Positions 1-11,900 of a stretch of 64,000 bases of DNA are shown piece after piece. Position 1 is the stretch's first letter. Each line of letters starts with the position of its first letter. The DNA comes from Tetracentron sinense. Taxonomy: Eukaryota > Streptophyta > Magnoliopsida > Trochodendrales > Trochodendraceae. Location: the NCBI GenBank assembly GCA_015143295.1, contig CM026566.1, forward strand, positions 5,319,072-5,383,071, written 5' to 3'. The notes beneath the pieces were generated by a model. It ran no database searches and was not told the origin of the DNA. It saw nothing but the letters and a program-made list of their open reading frames with translations. The position numbers and the translations under genes were made by a program.

Positions 1-477
1 AAATAATTTAAACCTTATGTATTATTCCAATCCTAGATCTAGACCATGCGATAAATTTTCTAGAATTCATAATCAAAATAGACAAGAATTGAAACTGGTA
101 ATCTTATACCTTTCGCTGGAATTTCCCTGTTCCCTTCACGGTGTGATGTTGGGTTTCTCGGCGCTTGAGAGGATGAGAAAAGTCTTCTCTTTTCTCCTTA
201 GGTCTGATTCAATGGGGCTTCTTAATGACGTAAGAGAAAAGAGGGACCCCCCCTTTGCTTTATATACCCTTGGAACCCTACCCATCATAACGGTCGCCAA
301 CCCTGACCATGTTGTTAGCTTTAATAACACTTAAAGAATCCCAGTTCGATCACATCTCTTTAGTGGGACCCATTAACCTTAACATTCTCTATTGATAACA
401 ATACAATCCGAGTTTTGAAAACCTAAAGATTGCGTCGGACCACATGGGCTTTTATTTAATAATAAAAAACTCTAACA
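1..477 (-). repeat. Left LTR of copy 1 (3' LTR on the minus strand, cut by window edge)
   Basis: It ends at TCTAACA and matches 58737-59213 closely, and 4452-4985 less closely. Both left LTRs lack a segment of about 37 bp that both right LTRs carry. It contains an open frame of about 100 codons on the plus strand that recurs in all four LTRs; this lies antisense to the element and is not taken as a gene. Confidence 0.85.
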
Positions 478-1879
478 ATTTCCCACTTGGTCCAAGCAAT
501 CCTTAAATAAAATAAAATGACTCTTCGGATTGAACAACTTTAAAAACATGAGTGGTCACTCTTTTAATTTTGAAAAACATTACTGTCGAGAATTAAGTGT
601 TCTTTAACTGTCACTTTGATTCAAAAGCACCACTAACGGTGATCATAGAAGCATTTAGCATCTACTAGTGTTCATTACTATGATGCAAGCCACTCCATGG
701 TCAAACGGCTAGTAATACTAATGTTTCAGAGCGGTTCTTTATGGTGGCTAAGTATGGTGTGACATGGACTGTACACAACCTTATGTGATCAAAATGTGTA
801 CGTCCAAAAATTGTCCACGCTACATGCATTTAAGCATATGCATGTCATTCCGATACTTTACGGCAACCCCCATGTGAAGTCCATCACCTTGCATCCAAAA
901 TAAAGGCCTCAAACATGGTGCCCAACTATGTTCAGCCCAAGCAACTTGAGAGCTTTGTGCGAGGCTCTCGGGCAAACCTAACATCAATGACATCCGTCAT
1001 GTGAAGTCCATCACTTGATGTCTTTACCTTTTGCACGTGCAGTTCAAATACATAACTATAATCAAATGATGCATCAATTATTTAATTTGCATAACCATAA
1101 TATATCAATATTTGAGAGTGTAAAACAATGACATGTATATCATATAAAAGTTTGGAATACAAAACAATAAACAATACTCCCACTAAATAAAAGAATCAAA
1201 CGATTCTAAAAGGTTCCATAATAGTGACAAGTTCTTAAAAATTTCTGATGGAGAGTTCTTTAGTTAACGGGTTTATAATCCAAACATGTAACAACACATA
1301 ATCTGATGAGGATTTCAAACTATCCTAAAAACAAGTAAAATCAGAGGCTGAATAACTTTTAAACTTCTAGTTCAATATATCTCTTGTAAACCAATATGAA
1401 ATCCTATGAGATAACTCCAAATGTCTAGAAATATGATTTCTTGTAATCTTGATATCCAAATTATAACTTACAAACTTCCCACTGATCTTAACATATATCC
1501 ACTGATTCAAGTAGATTACGACTTTAAGTTTACTATTCAAATTGTCACAAGAGTCACAATTACCTAGAGAAAATCTAATAAAATTAACAAACATACACAA
1601 CAAGAATGACATAAAATATGAGTCCAAGTTAGCTAATAAAGATCATCCACTAATATATTACTACCAACTATCTAAAAACTATGTCTGATGAAGAGTGTAC
1701 TCCCCTCAAGGATAAAACTAAACTGTATCCAATCTAAAATAAATAATATCTCACCTAAACAACGACACAATGAAAATAACATCTAATAGTAAAAACCATA
1801 AACAAAGTCTAATACTAAAAGCAAGTTCCAACAGCCTCTAATACTATTGGTGCAGAGTTCTTCAAAAATCAACAGCTCC

Positions 1880-2833
1880 TCAGCCTTGGTGCTTCGCCGA
1901 TGAATGAACTCCTTTGTTCTTCCTGCACCAATCCTTATAATTGAAACAATCTCTTTTCATGTGACCTTTCCCTTTGCAGAAGAAACACTCAATCTCCTCT
2001 TGTTCCTCAGTATTATCCTTTCCCTGAAATTGATGTCCCAAACTTTGTCCTTGATTATGTCCTAAATTATGACTTGAACTCTGTCCTGAATTTTGTCATT
2101 GCCAGAAATTCTGTGAATTATGCTTCTGAAACCCTTTATTTTTAAAATTCTTCTTACTACCAGAATTCACAGCCAAGTTCGCAGACTCGGCTTTCCCACG
2201 CTTCATGCGCTCTTCCTCACTAACACACACAACAATCAGTTCATGCAGATCCCACTTCCTATCCTATGCACTATAATTAACCTTAAAAGCATAAAATGAT
2301 TAGGAAGTGAAGCTACAGCCAAATGCACCATGAGGTCATCCTCAATGGTCAACTCTAGTTCTCTAAGAGAGATAATCAACTTAGATATCTTTAAGATGTG
2401 CTCCCGAATATTTCCAGCACCATCATACTTCAATGAAATCAGCTGAGTCAAACAACTGTACTGACGAGACCTAACAGACCCCATAAATTACTTCTTGATA
2501 GTCTTAAGAAGAACCTTAGCAGTATCAGCAGCAGGAATACCACCCTTGATGGCTACTTGAACAGAAGCTCTAATGATCATCATAGCCATCCTATTGGCCT
2601 TCTCCCACTTCGAATGCAAGAACTTATCTGAATCTGAAGACTCAGCAGTGGGAGTAACCGGCTTTTCCTCCAGTAGGACAAAGTCGTAATCAAGGCAACT
2701 CAGAACTATATCTAGCTGCATTTTTCAAGAACTATAGTTTGAACCATTCAGAGGCTCAATCCCAGTCAAATGTTTCTAAACTACAGACCCATCCATATCT
2801 GAAAATGTCAATGTTTTACTATGTTATGGTATG
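1880..2833 (-). mobile_element. gag-like region of copy 1
   Basis: Minus-strand frames show a Copia-type gag: a segment with LLEEKPVTPTAESSDSDKF, then a UBN2-like stretch with LKISKLIISLRELELTIEDD, and near 1945-1990 a zinc knuckle CFFCKGKGHMKRDC (C-X2-C-X4-H-X4-C). Gag would form the particle and bind element RNA. The region is broken. The same region in copy 2 lies near 60650-61573. Confidence 0.75.
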
Positions 2834-3584
2834 TTTAACAAATTATTGCACAAATTATAATAATTTACTTTATACATATCCTTGCATGACTTTATTTAAG
2901 CTTTATGATTCTAATCCGGACTTGGGGTTAAGTCGGATAGCTAAAGTGGTTTACTTTGAAATTGTTTACTTCCACTTTACGGGACAGTTGGGCGCGGCGC
3001 ATCATCTAATCACACATTTGGGCAAGAGATTTCGACATACAATTCACCCCCCAATCGGTGACAATAGTCGCGCATAGAACTGATCTATCACGTTTTGGAT
3101 TGATTAGGACACTTCCACACCTTTGGGCAAGAGGGTTATCCTTCTCTCACCGCTACGAACAAATCATTCTGCCCTACTCAGTCTACATGAAGTCCTTAGA
3201 CACCTTTAGACAAGACTAGCTATTCAATGTAGGTGAGTGCAAACTTGCGATCTTAAAGAGATTGAAATCCCTAAATTCGAATAACCATAACCTCCATAGG
3301 ACAGTTACCTTTGGACAAGACAATCTAACCTACTTTGGTTATGACCATACGAACGAACACCTTACAGATAAAACCTAAACCCCACAGGATGATCTAACTT
3401 TAGTTTCTGATATTAATTTTGGGTACAAGTATCAAGTTCTTTATTTATTTAATGTCAAAACCATAAGAAAATGATGTCTATGCACTAAAACAGCTCTTTA
3501 CAGTGCTCAGAAGTCTAAATGGACCTCAAAAACGGAATCAGAACACCCAATAACCTTAGAAATCGTCGGACACTTCCCCTGGAC

Positions 3585-3960
3585 ATGTCCTGGGGACGTG
3601 TCACGCGCACAAGACACCCCTGCGAGTGTCACGCGCAGTGCACGCGCATCTCACGCGCTGGGAGTATGCATCACGTTGGAAAATGTGCTGCACGCGCATG
3701 GATTGCGCTCACGCGCGGTCTGCGTATCACGTGCACGCGGTCTGACGCTGTCATGCGGTCCGGTCTGGGCCCTAGTTCGGTCCGGTTGGTTCAGCCATCG
3801 GTCCGGTTGAACCGGTCCGGTCTAGAGAACGGGTTCGGGTTTTATTTTGGGTTGGGTATATGGATCTGGGTCGGGTCAGACCAACGCATTCGGTTCCGGG
3901 TCAGCTTATTCGGATCGGGCCATGGGTCGAGGTTGACCCTCGTGATTCTATCTTCCTCAC
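3585..3960. other. GC-rich leader segment of copy 1
   Basis: This lies between gag and primer-binding site. It is strikingly GC-rich for the window, with many CACGCGC and TCACGCG words followed by CGGTCCGGTT and CGGGT-rich repeats. It is kept in copy 2 (about 62340-62700). Open frames here look like a by-product of the composition. Confidence 0.6.
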
Positions 3961-4435
3961 CCGAAATTTTTATTTATTTATTATTTCAAAACCCTAACTG
4001 CCGTATACTGTAACCACAAAGGAGGGGGGGCTACCGGCCACCAAACCTACCAACTCTGGTGCCATTCAGTCGGCCTCTCTCCGGCGAGCAAAACCTCATC
4101 ACCGGTGGTCCCTTCCGACGACGGACGGCTGTGGAATTGCCGTCCACCTGAAAACGGTGAACCCCCCCCCCCCCCCCCCTTTTTTTTTTTGATCTTCCTT
4201 AAACCTGAATCACTCGGATCCTTAATACGAAAAAATAAATTCATTCTAATCATCTAATTTACCTTAATCATCATAGATCAATAAAAATTGATCATAAAAA
4301 TCTGAAAATCAATCAAATTCTATTTATTTGATTAACCTTAATTATCAATCATTTAGATCAATAAAAATCCGAAAATAAATTAAATTGAACTCAAATTTTT
4401 GATTATTGAGAAAAATTAATCACAAGGTCAAGCCT

Positions 4436-4450
4436 GAGCTCTGATATCAA
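4436..4450 (-). promoter_or_regulatory. Primer-binding site of copy 1
   Basis: On the minus strand the sequence abutting the LTR reads TTGATATCAGAGCTC, one base from the usual plant initiator-methionine tRNA primer site (TGGTATCAGAGC). It fixes the element's orientation. Copy 2 has the canonical form at about 63176-63189. Confidence 0.8.
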
Positions 4451-4451
4451 T

Positions 4452-4985
4452 TGTTGGGATTTAGAATAATAAACAATTTACAACTTATGTATTATTCCAA
4501 TCCTAGATCTAGACCATGCGAAAAATTTTCTAGAATTCATAAACAAAATAGACAAGGATTGAAACTGGTAATCTCATACCTTTCACTAGAATTTCCCTAT
4601 TCCCTTCATGGTGTGATGCTAGGTTTCTTGGCGCTTGAGAGGATGAGAAGAGTCTTCTCTTTTCTCCTTAGGTCTGATTCAATGGGGCTTCTTAATGACG
4701 TAAGAGAAAAGAGGGACCCCCCCTTTGCTTTATATACCCTTGGAACCCTACCCATCATAAGATCCAAGGACTAAGAGGGATCACACCAAAGATCTAACGG
4801 TCGCCAAACCTGACCATGTTGTTAGCTTTAATAACACTTAAAAGAGTCTCAGTTCGATTACATCTCTTTAGTGGGACCCATTAACCTTAACATTCTCTAT
4901 TGACAGCAATACAATCCGAGTTTTGAAAACCTAAAAATTACGCCGGACCACATGGGTTTTTATTTAATAATGAAAAACTCTAACA
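4452..4985 (-). repeat. Right LTR of copy 1 (5' LTR on the minus strand)
   Basis: Bounded by TGTTGGGATT and TCTAACA on the plus strand, 534 bp. Nearly identical to 63191-63723. The adjacent TACAC is the target duplication, confirmed at both ends of copy 2. Confidence 0.88.
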
Positions 4986-5257
4986 TACACATCACGGCCA
5001 TTTGGGGCCATTATGATTATGGTAATTAGAACACATTCTTATCATTCTTAATTTGGGTTACCTATTTCCTATTCATAAATAAATGAGAGGACTCTTCCCA
5101 TCAGCCAAGTGGAAGAGTTCATTTTCTGATCCACTCATATTTGAAATAAGATGAAGAAATTGCAGGGGGTAGATCAGTAAATAAATATTTCTAATGCTCT
5201 CTCAATTTAACAAAAATTGGTATCTCTGTATTTTTAACTCTCTTATATGCATGGCAG

Positions 5258-5760
5258 ATATTACAAAATTACTAGTGGAAAAGAAGCCAGAACTCATCGA
5301 AGAACAGGATATCTATGGGAGGACTGCTCTTCACTATGCTGCATCCTATGGTTGGCCTGGGGTGGCCATACTTTTATTAGAGGCAGACAGCTCAGTAGCC
5401 TACATCCAAGACAAGGATGGCAGATCAGCTCTTCATTATGCAGCTGAGATGATCATTTGAGGGTACCCAGATGCTGTTGAGCTGGTTAACAATAGAGGTC
5501 AGAATGCTTTTCATGTTTGCATCGGAAAGGCACGTGTAGGGGTGCTCGATTGTCTTATGAGTAAGGTTAGGGATGATGAGGTCTTAAACCAGCAGGACAA
5601 TGAGGGAAACACCCCTTTGCATCTGGCCGTTAAGATAGGCAATCCTAAACTGGTGGAATCTATGTTAGAGAAGGAGGGCAGAGTGGACATTGATACCATG
5701 AACAATGACAACTTCACACCCCTCGACTTGACTTTGCGAAGAGAAGATGCATCAATGGAG
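5258..5760 (+). CDS. Ankyrin exon 2 of gene A (damaged)
   Basis: The acceptor GGCAG precedes ATATTACAAAATTACTAG, giving ITKLLVEKKPELIEEQDIYG, as in the homologous exons of B and D. Later repeats read NQQDNEGNTPLHLAV and DNFTPLDLTL. The frame is interrupted at 5458. The donor is ATGGAG/GTAAAA. This is one exon of the gene A pseudogene, listed because the ankyrin homology is clear on both sides of the stop. Confidence 0.75.
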
Positions 5761-8019
5761 GTAAAATTTTGGATTTCTATTTCCATGCGATTACCCACCT
5801 TACCTTCCAAAAAAAAAAAAAAAAAGATTACTTCTTTTAATGTAAAAAAGGGTTGTAATTTTGTAATTATGAAGAAATATCCCTTTACAAAACTACTACT
5901 TTCTCTATTCATAATTACAAAATTGCCACCACTTATAGTGGTAAAATAATCTCTTTAGAAAGTGCACTCTATTTATAATTATAAAATTGCACCAATCTAT
6001 CCATTAAAAAGGAGTTCAAAGCTCTGCCTGTAATTTAAGAGGGGGGTGCATCCACCAATCGGTGGGCCTTAGGTTTTAAAATAGAATTCATGGGTACGTT
6101 AACTATTTCCCCCTTTTTTTTTTCTTGCGTAATTGTCTTATGCATATGTGTTTTGCCAACACACTATTCAATTAGAGAGTGCATTAAATAAAAGTATAAG
6201 CTACTATTATCCCACTTGTTTTTGCCCTTTAAAAAGGGAGTGCAAGGCTCTCCTTCAAATGCACTCTGACACTCCTTTTTGGGGAAGAGCAAATTAACCC
6301 TTGGTTAAATTTTTTAAATTATCTTTTCTAAAAGCAAGGGTAGATGAGTGAACTCTAGGGATTAGTGAACCTTAATCACAGTTAAAGGAAGTTTAAATGG
6401 GGACACTTGGCATGAAAAAGAGACCCAAGATGCCCTTCATTGCCTCACCTACTGAGGAGGTGAATATTTTCCTTTGGGGAAATGAGGATAGTGCATGCTT
6501 TATGAATCTGAAATTAGAAAGAGGCATTTTCTTTTTGTTATTTGAGGTACTGCAACCATATAACAAGATGAAAGAAAGTAAAGTGTTGGGAACACAAAGA
6601 TTTAACTTGGTTCTGCTGAGAAGCCTACATCCACGAAACTGATAACCAAATTTCTTATTCATTCCCTGTTCCTTCTTTGGGTTTCACCCCAGATTTATAT
6701 AGAGGATACAGACAAATTAGAACCGTTATAGTAATGATCTTAGCCCAAGATTACAGCAAAGATATTAGCCAAGGAATCTATAGATCATTCCTTAGTTACA
6801 ATCCAATCACCAAATATGAAATTCCCAAGAAGGAATGTCCAACACGGTACAGCAAAGCAACCAACACTTTTTATTTAATAAGCCTAAAATTTTTTATTTA
6901 TTTTTGGTGAGAGACGCTTTGTAGGCTGCAATTCTAAGTCATGGGAGCCTACAACATTCACTACGTCCATTTATGGAAATTACTCATGCCGAGTTGGATC
7001 AAAGTTTTAAATCCTAACAACTTTAGTGAAATTTTGAAAGTTTATTTGAGAAAATTTTATTATTGAAATATATCAATCAAATATTCTCTAGAAATCTTCC
7101 AATATGTTGAAATAAATTAATTTTTAATTTTTTATTAATTTTTTTGCTAATATATCAAGAGTCTTAATTCTTAATAAATAGATTTTTATAGTTTTAATAA
7201 GTTAGATAGTTTTTCTAGTTTACATAAGTTACCAGAAGAGAGTTTTTTAATATATCAACAGTTCAAATTCCTAAGAATTAGTTTTTTTTAGTTTAAATGT
7301 ATAACTTAAATATCTTTTCTAAATTTTCTAGTTTAACAAGATTTTCAGATGACACACCTGGGAGTAGCCCAGCTGTAGGTGCCATTAGGAAGGAGGTTCC
7401 AGGATCCATTCCAGAGAGGGTGAGTGTTGTACTTTCCACCCGCCCTTAACTTAGAACAAATACTAACTTCTAACCGGGGTTGCGGCCTAACCCGGGTCTG
7501 AATATTAAAAAAAAAAAAGTTTTCGGATGAGGGAACTAATAGCGAAATTTTACTGAAATTAAAAACCATAGTTAGGACTCAGGATCAACCAAACCAAAAA
7601 TGTTGTGTGTGATAGCCTTAGACGGTCGGGCCTTGCCCGCTTGCCAAGATGAGGCCCTGCTTCCTCTAAGGCTACCAAAATCCAACAAAATGCAAATACT
7701 ATATTACATTTGAACTATCCAAAAACCAAGGACATTAGAAAATATTAGTTACTGACCGAGGGTGCCAAGTCGGTTCCTTGTATTAATTTTTTGTAGTACT
7801 AGTCTAATTGTTATGTTATTAGGTTGGGAAAAGGACAACCACTTGGCCATGAAGGCCACACCTAAACTAGTTGTCCTTTTCTCCGAGAGATGGTCTAGGG
7901 GGCGAGCAATATCCTATTAATAAATCAAGGGTGTAATGTAAGATTATATTGTTTTAATCAAATGAACTTCTTACTTGGGTCCTCCCTTACTTTCTTCACG
8001 TTTACATAAATATGAACAG
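5761..8019 (+). other. Intron 2 of gene A
   Basis: AT-rich, with poly-A/T runs and repeated phrases such as TTATAATTACAAAATTG. It is paralogous to gene C intron sequence at 43020-43310 and 43697-45404, and its start resembles that of gene B's intron. Open frames here (for example 6397-6642) have no family features. It holds the SINE at 7353-7518. Confidence 0.6.
7353..7518 (+). mobile_element. tRNA-derived SINE
   Basis: A short element of about 166 bp with a pol III A-box-like stretch (TAGCCCAGCTGTAGG, 7365-7379), a B-box-like stretch (GGTTCCAGGATCC, 7395-7407) and a 3' A-run. It is flanked by imperfect 12-13-bp direct repeats, GATTTTCAGATGA (7340-7352) and GTTTTCGGATGA (7519-7530). The paralogous gene C intron at about 45189-45205 has one uninterrupted target (GGTTTTAGGATGAGGG), an empty site. 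No sibling copy was noticed in the window. Confidence 0.72.
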
Positions 8020-8566
8020 GAGATTCAAGTCTATGGGCACCTGCGTGATGCTGGCGCTAAATTCGGTATAGTGGAACCATTTAATGAAAAAGATTGGGAT
8101 CTTGTAAATGCACAAAAGGATCGATGCTGAGGACAATACCTCCGATATGATAAAAGAAATTAACAGCAATCAGATGATAGTGGCAGCTCTCATTCCCACC
8201 GTCACCTTTGCAGCAGCTTTCCAAGTTCCGGGAGGTTACAATAGTAATGATGGCACAGCAACCCTTGCCAAAAAAGCAGCTTTCCAAGTATTTGTGGTAA
8301 CGGATGCCATAGCATGGTCATGCTCCATGACCACTGTATTCCTCTGTTTCATATTCACCCTTACTCGTAACAGTTACATTGACTCCAACATTGATGAAGA
8401 ATTAACCATTATGTTTTTCACAATTCTGATACTCATTGCCATAATAGCAATGTTTGCCGCATTCGTGGCTGGCCTGTACACGGTGTTAACTAATTCCTTG
8501 TGGCTCGCCATTTTTACTTGTTTTATTGTCTCTGGGACTTGTCTTCTTAGCCCTTTTTTTTGTTAA

Positions 8567-8920
8567 CATTCTTTTTAGAAAATTACGATGGTTGATCAGA
8601 GGTATTGCACTAGCGATGTATGGGCAGGTGCAGGTGATTTATTTTCGTTGTATATTGGGTTTTATGTAATTCCAGGGTGGGTGGTTTCGCTGCGGACCAC
8701 CTTGCTTCTGTTGACAAATTTTCAATGAAGCTATCTTTCAACCAAAACCAAAAGATCGGCAAGTTCTAAATTTTAGAATGTCATTTTCAACAATTGTACT
8801 TTATATCCTATAGATCTTTTTGAGATTTTTCTTGTTCATGTGAAAACAATAACAAACCCACAACTCGAAGTTGGGTTGCACGACTGCTTCAAGTTGCCTA
8901 CTTTGAGCCGCCTCTAAACA
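8567..8920 (+). other. Conserved 3' tail of the PGG gene family (gene A copy)
   Basis: Downstream of the PGG stop, phrases such as TTTTCAACAATTGTA and CCCACAACTCGAAGTTGG recur at 15270-15440, 32520-32700 and 52680-52860, each behind a PGG exon or its remnant. Probably 3' UTR and flank, carried along by duplication. Confidence 0.6.
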
Positions 8921-11900
8921 ATTGAATCTTACGACTTTTGCATTCAAACTGCATGCTTGTCGTGGTTACAGATTTCTCAGACTTCCTTCTTTAGCTGGAA
9001 TGATAAATCTTCTTCCTTTGCAGATGACCAGCTTTGCATTTTCAGTGTTAGTTAGATGGGGAGCTCTCTCTGTTGAAATGAAAGAGATCTATTTCTCTTA
9101 CTTGAGAGTGACTGTTGGATTCAATTCCCTATTTATAGGCCCATAATTCACATAATTGGTTGCATGTATTTCTTTAGAGGCGGACTCGGTTTCAGTCTCA
9201 GTGTGGGTGTGGGTTCAGAGACCCACCAAGCGCACGAACTTAGACTTGCTAATCTAAATTAATGATAACCAAACTAGGATAAACTTGCTAATCTAAATTA
9301 ATGATAACCAAACTAGGAAAAGGGTGATTATGCTCCATAAATAACTGAGTTTTTATATAAATGGACCCTACCTATTAAAAAAGCCTAAAAATGAGCTCCC
9401 TTTTCAAGTTCTTATTTTTGTAGGCTCACACATGTGTGACTTAGTTGCACGTGTGTGAGCTTTATACCTTCAGACCAAAATCCGCTACCATTGTTGTGCT
9501 TCGTAAGTGAAGAAGAAGATCAACAAAACTCATTACAAGAAATCGACTCATCCCTCACGGTTTTTAACCGTAACCATAGGTCATTGATCATGGTAGTGCG
9601 CATAACGAAATGTAACCTTTCGATGCATGATCGTATATCATATCAAATATCACAGTTATATAACTGTAATTGTACATGTAAATTAACCGAAATTATACAT
9701 TTAAAATACAGTCATTTCATGTTCGTCTTAGAACCACGGTTTCATAATTATCCGTGATTGTTTAAATTAAAAGCTCAAAGTGTTGTAATAAATCGTGATC
9801 ATTGATTTTTCTTTTTCTTGAGCTTTCTCTATTTTTTTTTCAATTGTATTCCTCCTTCATGTAACCCTACCACTTGTAACTCCTCACAACCATTTCTAAA
9901 TTTATACAAGATTCAAATAAAGCATTCATCAACACAACAATTTGAAAATAATAGAATAAATTAACCTCCACCATGAATATTATAACAACAGGAAATTATA
10001 TTTTCATTAATAATTAATAAAAATTTATTTACAGTGTGATCAGAATACTTATATGCATAAATGATAATTAATCTAAATAATAACGCTTCTAAAAGATTCA
10101 GTCAAATAATTTTTAAATCTTTCTATTGTTTTCTCACTATGTGGTTCATCACCCTTATCAAAATAGTCAACAATCTAATTATGTATTTTTATTTCATTGC
10201 TAGTGATTATGTCCCTCAGCTACAACATGGTATAGTAACCTCATTATCAGTTACCATTTTTTTTGGGGACATAAAAAAAAATTAAGATAATGATTGGAGT
10301 GTCAGTTATATTTAATACATAAAATTTTTGAAACAACAATTAAAAAGACTAATTAATGTCGAATACATCTTAATATTAATAAAAATTGCCCTTGCGCGTC
10401 TATTCTTACCTTTCGAAAGACTCCGCTGTATTCAATACCATTTTACGAAATTTTCATCAATTATATAAAGATAGTGTGAAGCTTGGGATGTCTTAACCAC
10501 ATTTCCTTTCGGTTGGGTGACTACAGAGGCACGAGCTAAAAGGGACACTTTGGGGGGGTCAGCGGTGAAACGCGAGCGCGCTATTTATTATCTGGGGACC
10601 ACAGGGAGGACCCCGGTGGTTAGATAGAGCTAAGGTGGTCGCGATTACAGTTCGGTAGTGATTGCGGTTACAAGTTCGGACAAGGTGTGAGACAGCCCCA
10701 AGGGACCGTCCATAGTAAGAGGGGTACTCTCCCTAAGGTAAATAAGCCAGAATAGATATAAACATTAGTAAAAAATGTTGAAGTAATTTAAATCCTGAGC
10801 GGGTTTGTTGCCTTCAGGTAAACACAATGAGGAGGTTTTGCGAGATTTGCAGGTCATAGCCACTAGGGAATCTCACTATTTGTGCAAATATTTACGAGGT
10901 GTTTTATATCTTTCAGGATTGTGGTGCCTGCCAACATCTGACTAGCTACGCTGGCACTATTCAAAGGGAGACGTCGTTGTTTGCGAGATTTGCTTATATT
11001 ACATGGTGAAGTGTTTGATATATGACGATTTTAGTTCTATCAAAGGTGAAAGGGGTTTTAAGAGGTTATTGCACTTTTCAATGTAAGGTCCATAGTAGCG
11101 GGCAAAAAGAAATGTCGCAATCCGAAAGGTTTTAGTGGCTTGCTTTACTGGAATAGGTCCCGTTGGTTTTTGATGGAAGGGTTTCACGTAAAAATTGACT
11201 TGGGTTGTGGTGTGCTGTTCCTATCAGACTTTTAAGTTCATTCATCCTTTAATTAATATTTTTGATTGCATGAATCTGTACAAAGCGGTGATAGACTTGT
11301 AGTGGCGACCTAATCATTCCCGAAATTGTGAGTTCTTAACTCAAAACATTAGATGAGGAATTCACCGGATTTTTTCAATATTCAATCACGAGTGACCTTC
11401 CCTGAGTTCAATTAATCACCAACAGGTCAACACGATATGTCGATTTGAAACCCCACTGGACCTATGGTTAAGATTCACTATACCCTTAGATTCACACATT
11501 CTACCATTTGTTTTATGAAAAACATTAATCTTGAGGGTTTTAAAGGTTCTGAACCAGAGGTTAAAAGGGAGTTATGTGGCGTGTGAATGAACTGCCGGAT
11601 CAATTGTATTGGTAGGATCTGGAAGTCATAATTGTTTATACTATAAGTGTTTAAAGTATTGATTTGGCATAATCAGTTGTGAAATTGGGACCGTTGACAC
11701 TAAATAAACTTATACATAATTTAATATGGCATGAGCTTGCGTGGTTGTGAGGCAAAAAAACGCAAGGCCCAAGAGCTATTTTTTTTAAAAAGTAGGGGCT
11801 ACGCTCAAGCGACACCCGATCCCCCCCCGGGCCCAAAGTTTTTGTACTGCTACTCGTTTACCAACAGCCATCAATAATGTACTGATATTCTACATAATCA

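Larger units (their letters stand above)
1..4985 (-). mobile_element. Gag-only (TR-GAG-like, Copia-type) LTR retrotransposon, copy 1
   Basis: The element reads on the minus strand and its far end lies just outside the window. The parts are a left LTR (1-477, cut by the window edge), an internal region with a Copia-type gag, a long leader, a primer-binding site and a right LTR (4452-4985). LTR ends are TGTTAG...CCAACA on the minus strand. The base run CCAAGTGGGAAA next to the left LTR fits a polypurine tract. No protease, integrase, reverse transcriptase or RNase H was seen, so it would depend on a helper. This matches the published class of terminal-repeat elements carrying only GAG (TR-GAG). 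It looks broken, with several breaks. It lies in exon 1 of ankyrin gene A; the 5-bp target copy TACAC follows at 4986-4990. A second copy lies at 58710-63723. Confidence 0.85.
4986..8566 (+). pseudogene. Ankyrin-repeat/PGG protein gene A (ACD6/ITN1-like), 3' part
   Basis: Exons by splice sites and paralogues: end of exon 1 at 4986-5021 (TAIWGHYDYG, donor GTAATT), exon 2 at 5258-5760 (acceptor GGCAG, donor GGTAAAA), PGG exon at 8020-8566 (acceptor GAACAG). Exon 2 encodes ankyrin repeats such as DIYGRTALHYAASYG and DKDGRSALHYAA. The last exon has LIPTVTFAAAFQVPGGY and three further hydrophobic helices, the four-helix PGG domain. Family members are plant membrane proteins in defence and stress signalling. 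Exon 2 has lost about eight codons relative to gene D and reads TGA (5458-5460) where paralogues have GGA. The PGG exon seems to carry one extra base near 8118, separating its first 30 codons from the PGG frame. Exon 1 is split by the LTR element. Probably non-functional. Its start lies outside the window. Confidence 0.85.

Noticed and set aside
17-334. A ~105-codon plus-strand open frame (MYYSNPRSRPC...) that recurs at 4451, 58574 and 63190
   Set aside because: It lies within the LTRs, antisense to the element, and is repeated only because the LTRs are.
3519-4013. 164-codon open frame in the gag-only element
   Set aside because: Stop-poor because of GC-rich leader text; overlapping frames are equally open and no domain is seen.
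6393-6910. Open frames in gene A intron 2 as small genes
   Set aside because: AT-rich, not conserved as frames in the gene C paralogue, no start context or domain.
8081-8287. Minus-strand open frame over the gene A PGG exon
   Set aside because: It is a shadow of the ankyrin-PGG coding sequence; the same is true of 25005-25280, 32081-32266 and 42649-42840.
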